A DNA stretch of 64,000 nt from Ornithobacterium rhinotracheale (GTDB lineage: Bacteria > Bacteroidota > Bacteroidia > Flavobacteriales > Weeksellaceae), in the NCBI RefSeq assembly GCF_004088395.1, contig NZ_CP035107.1, positions 1,813,001-1,877,000 of the forward strand, given 5' to 3'. Below are positions 26,754-34,237 of this stretch, piece by piece (within the stretch, counting starts at the first letter, position 1; each line of letters begins with the position of its first letter). A model generated the notes under the pieces. It saw nothing but the letters and a program-made list of their open reading frames with translations, ran no database searches and had not been told where the DNA came from. The position numbers and the translations under genes are program-made.

Positions 26754-27649
26754 GCTGGAAGCAAACACTGCGAGATTACAAAGCACACCTAAGCCTTGAA
26801 CGAAACTTGTCTGAAAACACCATCAGCAACTATTTGCGTGATTTGCAAAAGCTACAAAATATGTTTCCAGACAATAATCCCGAGGATTTAACAGCGGAAG
26901 AGTTGCGCCTGTTTAATTATAAAATAGGCGAAAAATATGCGGCTCGTTCCCAAGCGAGAATCCTATCAGGCGTGCGTGCTTTTTACAATTTTCTGGAGGA
27001 AGAAAAAAACGATATCAAGCCCAATCCCACTGAGCTGATTTCTTCTCCTAAAATTGGAAGAAAATTGCCCGATACGCTCTCGGTAGATGAAATTAATAAA
27101 ATTGTGCAAAGCATAGATTTAAGCCAAAAACACGGCGAACGAAATAAAGCCATCATAGAGATGCTATATGGCTGCGGCTTACGCGTTTCAGAGCTCACGG
27201 AATTAAAGATTTCGGATCTATATTTTGAGGAAGATTTTATTCAAGTTTTGGGCAAAGGAAACAAAAAGCGATTGGTGCCAATTGCACAATATACTCAGAA
27301 AATTTTAAACAATTATCTACAACTCGTTCGCTGCCACCAAACAATACAGAAAGCCTACAGCGACCATGTTTTCATCAACAATCGTGGCACGAAACTCTCA
27401 CGCGTTATGGTATTCAATATTATAAAAGAAGCCGCCGAGCGAGCAGGCATCAAGAAAAACATAAGCCCACACACCTTTAGGCATAGTTTTGCCACGCATC
27501 TGCTTGAAAATGATGGCGATTTGCGTTCCATTCAGCTCATGCTAGGGCACGAAAGCATTACCACGACAGAAATCTATACCCACATCGATCGTTCATTCCT
27601 GAGAAGAAATATCGAAAAATTTCACCCAAGAAATAACAAAAAGACTTAA
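26750..27649 (+). CDS. xerD: Site-specific tyrosine recombinase XerD
   Basis: 299 residues. An N-terminal SAM-like core-binding domain (YKAHLSLERNLSENTISNYL) precedes the catalytic domain with the R-K-H-R-H-Y set: GCGLRVSELTEL (Arg), LGKGNKKRLVP (Lys), HTFRHSFATHLL (His, Arg), LGHESITTTEIYTHI (His and the nucleophilic Tyr). Full length and no neighbouring integron or phage genes, so it is the housekeeping recombinase that resolves chromosome dimers. Its start overlaps the S41 gene by four bases. Confidence 0.92.
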   Translation: MSWKQTLRDYKAHLSLERNLSENTISNYLRDLQKLQNMFPDNNPEDLTAEELRLFNYKIGEKYAARSQARILSGVRAFYNFLEEEKNDIKPNPTELISSPKIGRKLPDTLSVDEINKIVQSIDLSQKHGERNKAIIEMLYGCGLRVSELTELKISDLYFEEDFIQVLGKGNKKRLVPIAQYTQKILNNYLQLVRCHQTIQKAYSDHVFINNRGTKLSRVMVFNIIKEAAERAGIKKNISPHTFRHSFATHLLENDGDLRSIQLMLGHESITTTEIYTHIDRSFLRRNIEKFHPRNNKKT

Positions 27650-27651
27650 AA

Positions 27652-27690
27652 AAATCCTTTGTTCAGTAATAATTAAACTAAGGATTTCGT
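27652..27690 (+). terminator. Weak hairpin after xerD
   Basis: AAATCCTT (27652-27659) and AAGGATTT (27680-27687) separated by 20 nt, then CGTTTTT. Convergent with the lipoprotein gene at 27715. Confidence 0.4.
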
Positions 27691-27714
27691 TTTTCTTAAG
27701 ATTAAAAAAAATGT

Positions 27715-28419
27715 CTATTTTCTAGGTTTTACCTGATGGATTTCAAAATTTAAAATAAAGGAATAATCGTAACCTTGAACCAACTGATTTGCTTTACGAG
27801 CAAAAGCCAAGCGAGAAGGCACTATAATTAATCCTTGAAACTGAACGGCTGGCTTTGCATCTGCCTCGCGATTAGTCGGTTTAAAATGCTTTAGTCCATT
27901 GATTAATGCTGGAATTTCATATAATTCTGGATTTATATCTTTCCCAGGTTTAATATAGTAAAAAGACGGATCCCACATCGGAACTCCCGTTGTATTGATA
28001 GTAGATTCTATCATATTTGGAGTAATCTTTAAATCATATTTTTTCTCAGCCTTTTCGTTCGGTATTTTTTGGGGAGTAAAAGAAAACAAATTGTATTGCA
28101 ATAAGATTTCGTCTTTTGTATTGCTTGTAATGCTAGCTCCATTGGCAGGGACTTTAGGATTCACTACATACCAGTAGCCAGATTCATCTTGTTTTGCCAT
28201 TTCATAAAGCGATTTCGTTCCTTTGGGTAATACGCTGAGCGGCATAGCTTTTCCCGCTTCGTTGAATCCATTTTCTTTCAAATATATGATAATCGCCTCA
28301 TCGTCTAATTGATTACGTTCCTTTTGGGAAATAAGCTTAAACGGATCTTCATCTTCCTTACAAGAGGAAATCGCCAAAAAGACTACTAGACAAAGGATTA
28401 TGTATTTTCCTATTTTCAT
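27715..28419 (-). CDS. Lipoprotein, possibly FKBP-type peptidyl-prolyl isomerase-like
   Basis: 234 residues with a lipoprotein signal (KIGKYIILCLVVFLAISSC, Cys at about 20). The later part has a layout reminiscent of flavobacterial FKBP-like lipoproteins (EILLQYNLFSFT, LINGLKHFKP, GLIIVPSRLAFA, FILNFEIHQV), but FKBP active-site residues cannot be assigned with certainty. Some relatives belong to the gliding-motility group; that is not claimed here. A TATATTTG box on the minus strand (28456-28449) is its likely promoter. It is divergent from the S4-domain gene. Confidence 0.55.
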   Translation of the reverse strand: MKIGKYIILCLVVFLAISSCKEDEDPFKLISQKERNQLDDEAIIIYLKENGFNEAGKAMPLSVLPKGTKSLYEMAKQDESGYWYVVNPKVPANGASITSNTKDEILLQYNLFSFTPQKIPNEKAEKKYDLKITPNMIESTINTTGVPMWDPSFYYIKPGKDINPELYEIPALINGLKHFKPTNREADAKPAVQFQGLIIVPSRLAFARKANQLVQGYDYSFILNFEIHQVKPRK

Positions 28420-28448
28420 ATAAATTTAAAATTGTAAATTAGCGGATA

Positions 28449-28456
28449 CAAATATA
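28449..28456 (-). promoter_or_regulatory. -7 box of the lipoprotein gene at 27715
   Basis: TATATTTG on the minus strand, 29 nt before the ATG at 28419. Confidence 0.45.
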
Positions 28457-28484
28457 TTTAAACTTTTAAGATTATATACAATTT

Positions 28485-28889
28485 ATGGCACAAAATGTAA
28501 GTATGCGCATTGATAAGTTCTTATGGTGCGTACGCTATTTTAAAACCCGAAGCATCGCTACCGATGAGGTAAAAAAAAACCGCGTGTGGATAAATGATGA
28601 ACTTGCCAAGCCTGCAAAAGAGGTGCTAGTAGGCGACACGGTGAAGGTGCGAAAAAATCAAATTCTCTACACCTTTGAAGTCTTGCAAATTCCACAAAGC
28701 CGTATGGGTGCTAAGCTTGTAGGTATGCACATTAAGGACAAAACTGAAAAAGAGCAGCTAGACTTGCTTCAACTTCGCAAAGAAGCACAAACGCATTATC
28801 GCAAAAAAGGTCTGGGGCGGCCTACCAAAAAAGATCGCCGAGACTTAGATGACTTCATGTTTGATTTTGATGAAGAAGATGATTTTTAG
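28485..28889 (+). CDS. RNA-binding S4 domain protein (Hsp15-like)
   Basis: 134 residues. The S4 domain occupies the first ~65 (MRIDKFLWCVRYFKTRSIA, VWINDELAKPAKEVLVGD). The tail is highly charged and ends in an acidic stretch (DFMFDFDEEDDF). Hsp15 homologues bind stalled 50S subunits carrying peptidyl-tRNA and recycle them. The gene converges with aroK and overlaps it by four bases. Confidence 0.85.
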   Translation: MAQNVSMRIDKFLWCVRYFKTRSIATDEVKKNRVWINDELAKPAKEVLVGDTVKVRKNQILYTFEVLQIPQSRMGAKLVGMHIKDKTEKEQLDLLQLRKEAQTHYRKKGLGRPTKKDRRDLDDFMFDFDEEDDF

Positions 28890-29404
28890 CCCAATTTCAG
28901 TTTCTGGATGATTTCATCAGCCACTTGATCAGGCGAAAGTGCTTGCGTGTTGATAGAATATTTTGCCATTTGGTATTTGGGATTTCGCTCAAAAAGATGT
29001 TTTGCGATGAATTCAGGCAATTCATCATCAGACAAATGCTGAATTAGCGGGCGTTGTTCCTTGCCTTTTGCTAAGCGTTTCGCCAATTCAACAGGCGATG
29101 CAAAAAGGTAAAAACTCTCTGAATGCTCCAAAAGCAATTCCATGTTATTATAAAACATAGGTGCTCCACCTCCTAGGCTTAAAATCATTGTCTCGGGAGA
29201 TTGTAATAATTTCTCGAGCAATTGATTTTCTAATTTTCTGAAATAGATTTCGCCTTTTTGTTTAAAAATCTCAGAAATTTTAATTTTTTCAAAATTTTCT
29301 ATTTCGTGGTCAAGGTCTAGCCACTTGCACTCTAGCTTATCACTTAACACACTGGCTACCGATGTTTTACCACTCCCCATATAGCCTACAAGAGATATCA
29401 ACAT
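28886..29404 (-). CDS. aroK: Shikimate kinase
   Basis: 172 residues. P-loop GYMGSGKTS (about 7-15), shikimate-binding DLDHEIE, RKLENQLL, and LSLGGGAP (Walker B region); the lid has RPLIQ. It phosphorylates shikimate, the fifth step toward chorismate, and thus feeds menF as well as aromatic amino acids. It sits alone, converging with the S4 gene. Confidence 0.93.
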   Translation of the reverse strand: MLISLVGYMGSGKTSVASVLSDKLECKWLDLDHEIENFEKIKISEIFKQKGEIYFRKLENQLLEKLLQSPETMILSLGGGAPMFYNNMELLLEHSESFYLFASPVELAKRLAKGKEQRPLIQHLSDDELPEFIAKHLFERNPKYQMAKYSINTQALSPDQVADEIIQKLKLG

Positions 29405-29457
29405 ATGTTCAATTTTAGATCCAAAAATAAAAAAATATAAATTAAATCAAGAAAAAG

Positions 29458-29488
29458 TTTGCAGGTAAATTAAAAGTTTCTATATTTG
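29458..29488 (+). promoter_or_regulatory. Promoter of the tRNA cluster
   Basis: TTTG (29458-29461), 19-nt spacer, TATATTTG (29481-29488); the first tRNA begins 22 nt later. Confidence 0.7.
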
Positions 29489-29509
29489 CATTCCGATTGT
29501 AAAACGCAA

Positions 29510-29582
29510 GACCTGGTAGCTCAGTTGGTAGAGCACAACACTTTTAATGTTGGGGTCCTGGGTTCGAGCCCCAGCCAGGTCA
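29510..29582 (+). tRNA. tRNA-Lys (TTT), copy 1
   Basis: 73 nt, acceptor GACCTGG/CCAGGTC, anticodon loop CTTTTAA (TTT), T arm CTGGG-TTCGAGC-CCCAG, discriminator A, no encoded CCA. Identical to copy 2 at 29746. Confidence 0.97.
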
Positions 29583-29624
29583 CGAGAAAGTTCTTTTTTT
29601 GTTTGACTTTTTTTTAAGATATAG

Positions 29625-29708
29625 GCTCACGTGGTGGAATTGGTAGACACGCCATCTTGAGGGGGTGGTGCCAGTATTGGTGTGCTGGTTCGAATCCAGT
29701 CGTGAGCA
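29625..29708 (+). tRNA. tRNA-Leu (GAG)
   Basis: 84 nt with the long variable arm of class II tRNAs. Acceptor GCTCACG/CGTGAGC, anticodon stem CCATC/GGTGG around TTGAGGG (anticodon GAG), T loop TTCGAAT. Confidence 0.95.
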
Positions 29709-29745
29709 CACAAAAAAAGAATTTATCGTTATCATTTTTTAGAAT

Positions 29746-29818
29746 GACCTGGTAGCTCAGTTGGTAGAGCACAACACTTTTAATGTTGGGGTCCTGGGTT
29801 CGAGCCCCAGCCAGGTCA
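29746..29818 (+). tRNA. tRNA-Lys (TTT), copy 2
   Basis: Exact 73-nt duplicate of the gene at 29510. The two copies flank tRNA-Leu in one transcription unit. Confidence 0.97.
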
Positions 29819-29828
29819 CATATATTTT

Positions 29829-29860
29829 AATCCGTTTCATATCCTTTGAAACGGATTTTT
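29829..29860 (+). terminator. Terminator of the tRNA operon
   Basis: AATCCGTTTCA (29829-29839) pairs with TGAAACGGATT (29847-29857), followed by a T run, 11 nt after the last tRNA. Confidence 0.85.
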
Positions 29861-29895
29861 GTTTTATATATTTTTCATCTCCTCCCCTCACTCTT

Positions 29896-30069
29896 CCGAT
29901 AAATCCGATAAAAGAGTTGTCTTTCGAAATTCTTTATGAGAAAGGTGCTTGCTACGAAGTTGGGAAATTTATTTCTAGAAATATCATGGATAAAGCAATG
30001 GCTAAAAACATTGTGATTCCTTTCACAGCATCAAGCTGTCCTGAAATTATTGAATTTTCTAAATTTTAA
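29896..30069 (+). pseudogene. C-terminal fragment of an unknown protein
   Basis: In-frame sequence that looks coding (FEILYEKGACYEVGKF, MAKNIVIPFTASSCPE) and ends at TAA 30067-30069, but no start codon, ribosome site or promoter fits; upstream in-frame sequence is tRNA and terminator. It may be the end of a small lipoprotein or of a wrap53-like regulatory protein; the family is not recognised. The left boundary is approximate. Confidence 0.4.
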
Positions 30070-30076
30070 TTCTAAA

Positions 30077-30246
30077 ATGAACACAAAAAGATTTTTAATA
30101 TTACTTTTATTGTTTAGTTTTATCGCTCGCGTGCTGTAAAGGCGAAGATGAGGAAAAAATAGATAAATTTGCCGTAGAAATCGAAGAGATAAATAAAACA
30201 GCTTCTACTTGCGAAATTGAGCTTTCTCCCTTTGATAAAAACACAC
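30077..30246 (+). pseudogene. Remnant of a small lipoprotein gene, frameshifted and cut by an IS end
   Basis: ATG 30077 begins a lipoprotein signal (MNTKRFLILLLLFSFIA), but that frame stops at 30137. One frame over, the sequence goes on with a Cys-Cys start, CCKGEDEEKIDKFAVEIEE, and INKTASTCEIELSPF, as expected for the mature lipoprotein. The extra CGCG before TGCTGT is the probable lesion. The frame then enters the IS982 remnant from ~30247 and loses meaning. Confidence 0.55.
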
Positions 30247-30402
30247 AGGGAAATAATAATTTGCATAAAAAGAAACATAGCTGCATCTTTAAGCTCTTAA
30301 GATTCAAATATTTAACAACTATTTCTCATGATTAATTACCACAAAATCACGGATATTTTTTGTATTATAGATGACTTTTGTAGTGATTTTGAAAAAATCA
30401 CT
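30247..30402 (+). mobile_element. Remnant of the 5' end of an IS982-family element
   Basis: This stretch is homologous to the 5' end of the intact element at 50307-51316 (read on its minus strand): AGGGAAATAA, CATAAAAAGAAACATAG, then near identity from TATTTAACAACTATTTCTC through the transposase start to GATTTTGAAAAAATCACT. The outermost ~20 bp with the terminal inverted repeat are missing, and the rest of the transposase is gone. Several point differences show it is an older copy. Confidence 0.8.
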
Positions 30403-30561
30403 TCTATGCCGATGAGCAATTTCATCTCGGGTTATCTTACGAACAAAAAAGATAGCACCCGAAAAGAAGCGATACAACATTGGCTTGAATTAAAAAACTT
30501 AAGTAAAAAAACGCCTAAGCGTAGAATAAGCCTTCCAATAATTAAAATACTTTACAAATGA
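30328..30561 (+). CDS. Chimeric 77-aa ORF: transposase N-terminus joined to a SAP/DUF-like fragment
   Basis: The first ~26 residues (MINYHKITDIFCIIDDFCSD) are the N-terminus of the IS982 transposase. From MPMSNFISGYLTNKKDSTRK onward the sequence is unrelated to transposases; it resembles the short helical segment of SAP-type or DUF6434-like proteins (EAIQHWLELKNL), though only weakly. The stop overlaps the start of the monooxygenase gene (ATGA), so translational coupling is possible. Whether the fusion is expressed is unknown; the IS end may supply start codon and upstream sequence. Confidence 0.4.
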   Translation: MINYHKITDIFCIIDDFCSDFEKITSMPMSNFISGYLTNKKDSTRKEAIQHWLELKNLSKKTPKRRISLPIIKILYK

Positions 30562-31682
30562 ATATAGACATTATAGGTGGAGGAATTGGTGGTTTGACCA
30601 CAGCAATTGCTTTAGATCAAAAAGGGATTGATTATAGAATTTTTGAACAAACAAAAACAATGAAGCCTGTTGGGGCAGGAATTATCCTTGCTAACAATGC
30701 GATGCAGGTTTATAATAACTTAGGAATCAAATATAAAATTGAACAAAAAGGGAATCCGATTTCTTTTCTAAAAATCACCAACTTAAATTTCAAACCGCTA
30801 TCTATGGTAGATTTACGATATTTTGAAGCTAAGTATGGCGTTAAAAATATCGTGATTCATCGAGGAGATTTACAACAAATTTTGCTTTCAGAAATAAAAG
30901 CTGAAAATCTATATCTTGACCATCATTTAAAGGCCATTAAAAGCAAAAATAAATCTTTTGAATTAGAATTTGAAAATGGAAACCGATTATCATCCGATAT
31001 TATCATCGGTGCTGATGGTTTAAAATCAAAAGTTAGAGATTTGATATTTAAAAATGGTAAAATTCGGAATTCTCATCAAATTTGTTGGCGTGGTATTGCA
31101 GAATATCAATTACCTAAAAAGTTCCTAAATGAAGCAAATGAAATCTGGGGAAAAGGCGACCGATTCGGGTTTGTACAGCTGGACACTCATCGTGTATATT
31201 GGTATGCACTGAAATCTATCGATAGTAAAACCCCATATACTACGGACACTATTGAAGTACTTTTTAAAGATTACCCTTCAATGATTCAAGAACTATTAGC
31301 ACTCACACCAAAAACAGCGATTCACTGTGATATAATACAAGATTTAAAGCCTATTCATAATTGGCATCAAGGAAATATCTGTTTACTCGGTGATGCTGCA
31401 CACGCTACTACGCCCAATTTGGGACAAGGCGCTTGTCAAGCCATTGAAGATGCCTATATGCTTTCAAATTGTTTAGATGATTATAAATGTATTACAACCG
31501 CCTTTTCTGAATATGAACATAAAAGAATAACAAAGGCTCATCAGGTTGTAAAAATGAGTTGGGTGATTGGAAAAATGGCTCATTGGGAAAATCCAATTGC
31601 TATATTACTAAGAAATTTTTTAATGCAAAAAATACCTAAATCCCTCAACAGAAAACAATCTGAACGAATTTTTGAACTATGA
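30558..31682 (+). CDS. FAD-dependent aromatic-type monooxygenase
   Basis: 374-residue class A flavoprotein monooxygenase. The N-terminal dinucleotide motif is IIGGGIGGLTTAIAL (about 4-18), the DG motif region is IIGADGLKSKVRD, and the GD motif is LLGDAAHATTPNLGQGACQA (about 276-295). The motifs are those of the salicylate hydroxylase/zeaxanthin epoxidase branch rather than TetX, so no antibiotic-inactivating role is implied. Surrounding DNA is AT-rich with fragments and an IS remnant, which suggests acquisition by transfer. Substrate unknown. Confidence 0.85.
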   Translation: MNIDIIGGGIGGLTTAIALDQKGIDYRIFEQTKTMKPVGAGIILANNAMQVYNNLGIKYKIEQKGNPISFLKITNLNFKPLSMVDLRYFEAKYGVKNIVIHRGDLQQILLSEIKAENLYLDHHLKAIKSKNKSFELEFENGNRLSSDIIIGADGLKSKVRDLIFKNGKIRNSHQICWRGIAEYQLPKKFLNEANEIWGKGDRFGFVQLDTHRVYWYALKSIDSKTPYTTDTIEVLFKDYPSMIQELLALTPKTAIHCDIIQDLKPIHNWHQGNICLLGDAAHATTPNLGQGACQAIEDAYMLSNCLDDYKCITTAFSEYEHKRITKAHQVVKMSWVIGKMAHWENPIAILLRNFLMQKIPKSLNRKQSERIFEL

Positions 31683-31837
31683 TTTTGTACTTAAATCTTC
31701 AGCCATTTAGCCACAATTATAGAGAATAATCTATTTTTGCAAATGTAGTGTTTCGTTGCCGTTTTGGCCGTATTGGAAATATAATGCGAGTTTTCAACCA
31801 CTTGACGAAAGAAAAATATCTTTTTAAAGAACGAAAT

Positions 31838-32263
31838 TTATTTTTTATTTTTGGAATAAAATTCCCAGTATTTTTTATCAAACCCTTGGAATGCTCTTTT
31901 TTTCCCATATTTATAGACAATATTGAAGTATTTCATCGCTTCATCGTATTCTTCTAGTTCATAGCAGACTCGACCTAGTTGAATATATTCATATGAAGAA
32001 TAGGAACTTTTAGCTCTACTTGTAAGCATGCCTCTTTCAGCCCATAATTTAGCTTTTGTATAATCATCCAAATCCATTAGTTCTTCAAATATGCAGTATA
32101 TAATTAATTCTGCAATTTGTTCAGGTTGATTAAATTTTGGTTCTGGCAATTTTTCCCAATATTCAATGAAATTTTTTAATCGATCATGAGGGTTTTCAAT
32201 ATTTCCTATTTCTTGCAGTTTTGATACAAAAATTTTAACTTCTTCTGTGGTCATTATAGCCAT
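31838..32263 (-). CDS. Small helical-repeat (TPR-like) protein of unknown function
   Basis: 141 residues, almost entirely helical. The second half has TPR-like spacing (LGRVCYELEEYDEAMKYFNI, then FQGFDKKYWEFY). GGAG seven bases before ATG 32263 supports that start over the ATG at 32251. Single small proteins of this kind in Bacteroidota are often immunity partners of secreted toxins, but no toxin gene is nearby, so this stays open. Lies within the accessory patch. The gap 31683-31837 beside it holds a TATTTTTG box (31731-31738) and no gene. Confidence 0.65.
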   Translation of the reverse strand: MAIMTTEEVKIFVSKLQEIGNIENPHDRLKNFIEYWEKLPEPKFNQPEQIAELIIYCIFEELMDLDDYTKAKLWAERGMLTSRAKSSYSSYEYIQLGRVCYELEEYDEAMKYFNIVYKYGKKRAFQGFDKKYWEFYSKNKK

Positions 32264-32318
32264 TTTTACTCCAATTATTAACGAAATTGAATTTTTGATT
32301 GCGGGTATTCAATAAACT

Positions 32319-33674
32319 TTAAAATAGCAATTTATATAAATCTCCAATATTGCCGAGCATCTCTACCCTGATGTTGAAATTTGAGGTATTGACTTTATTG
32401 TATTTAGAAATAAAAATCACATCATATCCTAATTTTTCGGCTTCGGAAATACGCTGCTCCACACGACTAACGGGTCTAATTTCCCCACTTAACCCCACCT
32501 CTGCGGCAAAACAACAATTATCTGGCAAAGCTTCGTTTTCATAAGACGATAAAATTGCACAAACCACCGCCAAATCTATCGCAGGATCATCTACACGGAT
32601 GCCGCCCGTGATGTTCAAAAACACATCTTTGGCCCCCAATTGAAAGCCTGCTCTTTTTTCTAGCACCGCCAAAAGCATATTAAGCCTTTTAATATCATAA
32701 CCCGTGGTGGAGCGTTGTGGCGTGCCATATACCGCGGTGCTCACCAAGGCTTGAATCTCGATCAACATCGGCCGCATGCCCTCCATGGTAGATGCCACGG
32801 CATTTCCACTGAGCGGTTGGTCTTTTGCCGAAATCAAAACTTCACTCGGGTTGCTCACCTCCCGCAATCCCACGCCTTGCATTTCATAGATTCCTAATTC
32901 TGCCGTAGAACCAAATCGGTTTTTCTGTGCACGCAATAATCTATAAATATGATTTCTTTCGCCCTCAAATTGCAGCACCACATCCACCATGTGTTCCAAT
33001 ATTTTAGGTCCTGCAATATTTCCTTCTTTAGTAATATGCCCCACCAAAATCACGGGCGTATTGGTTTGCTTGGCAAAACGAATGAGCTCTGCCGTGCATT
33101 CCCTGATTTGCGAAACACTCCCTGGCGAAGATTCCACCAATTGCGTCTGCAATGTTTGAATTGAATCTATAATTAAAACATTGGGCTGAATTTCTTTGGC
33201 TTGTTTAAAGATTTTTTGCGTCTGTGTTTCAGTCAAGACAAAACAAGAATCTGTCCCGATCCCGATGCGTTCGGCACGAAGCTTAATCTGTGTGGCACTT
33301 TCCTCTCCCGAAACATACAAAACCTTTAAATGATTTAGGCTTAAAGCCACTTGCAACAAAAGCGTAGATTTCCCAATGCCTGGTTCTCCGCCCAAAAGCA
33401 CCACAGAACCTAAAACCAATCCTCCGCCCAAAACTCTATCGAGCTCACCATTTTTGGTAGTAATTCTGGCTTCGTTGGTCTTAGGAATATCATGAATATT
33501 AAACAAAACGGGCGTTTTTATGCCATCATCTTTCCATGGTGTGGCAGGGGTATTTTTCTCCACCACTTCTTCTACAATGGTATTCCACTCGCCACAGGCA
33601 TTGCACTTTCCAAGCCACTGTGCATGGCGGGTTCCACAATTCTGACAATAAAAAACGGTTTTAGCTTTAGCCAT
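32319..33674 (-). CDS. radA: DNA repair protein RadA
   Basis: 451 residues. Zinc finger with Cys at 10, 13, 24 and 27 (CQNCGTRHAQW, CNACGEW); RecA-like ATPase with Walker A GGEPGIGKST (95-104), Walker B VLIIDSIQT, and the RadA signature KNRFGST; C-terminal Lon-protease-like domain (AAEVGLSGEIRPVSR). It drives branch migration in homologous recombination. The next gene upstream in the same direction, a lipoprotein ending 4 bp before the radA start, is probably co-transcribed. Confidence 0.95.
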   Translation of the reverse strand: MAKAKTVFYCQNCGTRHAQWLGKCNACGEWNTIVEEVVEKNTPATPWKDDGIKTPVLFNIHDIPKTNEARITTKNGELDRVLGGGLVLGSVVLLGGEPGIGKSTLLLQVALSLNHLKVLYVSGEESATQIKLRAERIGIGTDSCFVLTETQTQKIFKQAKEIQPNVLIIDSIQTLQTQLVESSPGSVSQIRECTAELIRFAKQTNTPVILVGHITKEGNIAGPKILEHMVDVVLQFEGERNHIYRLLRAQKNRFGSTAELGIYEMQGVGLREVSNPSEVLISAKDQPLSGNAVASTMEGMRPMLIEIQALVSTAVYGTPQRSTTGYDIKRLNMLLAVLEKRAGFQLGAKDVFLNITGGIRVDDPAIDLAVVCAILSSYENEALPDNCCFAAEVGLSGEIRPVSRVEQRISEAEKLGYDVIFISKYNKVNTSNFNIRVEMLGNIGDLYKLLF

Positions 33675-33678
33675 AAAT

Positions 33679-34140
33679 TTAATTAAAGATTACAATAAAA
33701 TTTCTCTCTTGCTGCACAGCGTATTGGTACAAAGGTACGCCATTTGTGGCAGAATTTATAGGCATGCCTGTATTGAGCATCCATTCGGCACCATTTTCTG
33801 GACAAACCACTTTTATATCATCCACCACTTCTAGCGTAGATTTAGCCATGGGGCAAATCTGTGGTGCGTTTCGGTCATAAGCCAAAAATCTTGCACCCGT
33901 ATTTACGATAATTAAACCTCTTCCTCCATTGGTGCCATCGGGGTTTAAAACTACATAACCCATTGGGCTTTGCAACGGAATTAATTGCGGCGTATTGAGC
34001 GAGTAGCGAGCATTTACATACGAGCGAGGCATACAATTAGAACGCCCTTGATCGCTACTACACGACAAAACACAAATCATTATAAAAGAAACGATTATCT
34101 GTTTTAAAAGATTTTTATTCAAAATTTTAAACTTGTACAT
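33679..34140 (-). CDS. Lipoprotein with Rieske-like fold but without complete cluster ligands
   Basis: 153 residues with a lipobox at VLSC (Cys at about 27). The pattern ICPMAKSTLEV ... VVCPENGAEW resembles the two ligand loops of Rieske [2Fe-2S] proteins (C-x-H and C-x2-H), but both histidines are absent. The gene occurs beside radA in many flavobacteria. It may therefore keep the fold without a cluster. It is divergent from greA. Confidence 0.6.
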   Translation of the reverse strand: MYKFKILNKNLLKQIIVSFIMICVLSCSSDQGRSNCMPRSYVNARYSLNTPQLIPLQSPMGYVVLNPDGTNGGRGLIIVNTGARFLAYDRNAPQICPMAKSTLEVVDDIKVVCPENGAEWMLNTGMPINSATNGVPLYQYAVQQERNFIVIFN

Positions 34141-34155
34141 TTCGTAAATGTTTTT

Positions 34156-34163
34156 TATATTTG
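34156..34163 (+). promoter_or_regulatory. -7 promoter box of greA
   Basis: TATATTTG, matching TAnnTTTG; transcription would start around 34170, right at the hairpin that follows. Confidence 0.6.
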
Positions 34164-34171
34164 CTTTTCAT

Positions 34172-34216
34172 AACATAGTTCCGCACAACTGCTGTGCGGA
34201 ATTATGTTTTTTATTT
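34172..34216 (+). terminator. Terminator-like hairpin at the 5' end of the greA transcript
   Basis: AACATA-G-TTCCGCACA pairs with TGTGCGGAA-T-TATGTT around a 5-nt loop, followed by TTTTATTTTAT. About 15 pairs with one mismatch. It precedes the greA ATG (34238) by 22 nt from the T run. It may act as an attenuator or release a short leader RNA; it could alternatively stabilise the message. Confidence 0.7.
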
Positions 34217-34237
34217 TATATAACTTAAATCAAAGAT

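Noticed and set aside
30558-31682. Tetracycline-degrading TetX
   Set aside because: The FAD motifs are present, but the GD-motif region and the N-terminus match the general salicylate-hydroxylase-like branch rather than TetX; no resistance claim is justified.
31717-31957. ORFs in the gap between the monooxygenase and the helical-repeat gene
   Set aside because: They overlap the helical-repeat gene out of frame and have no recognisable protein or ribosome site.
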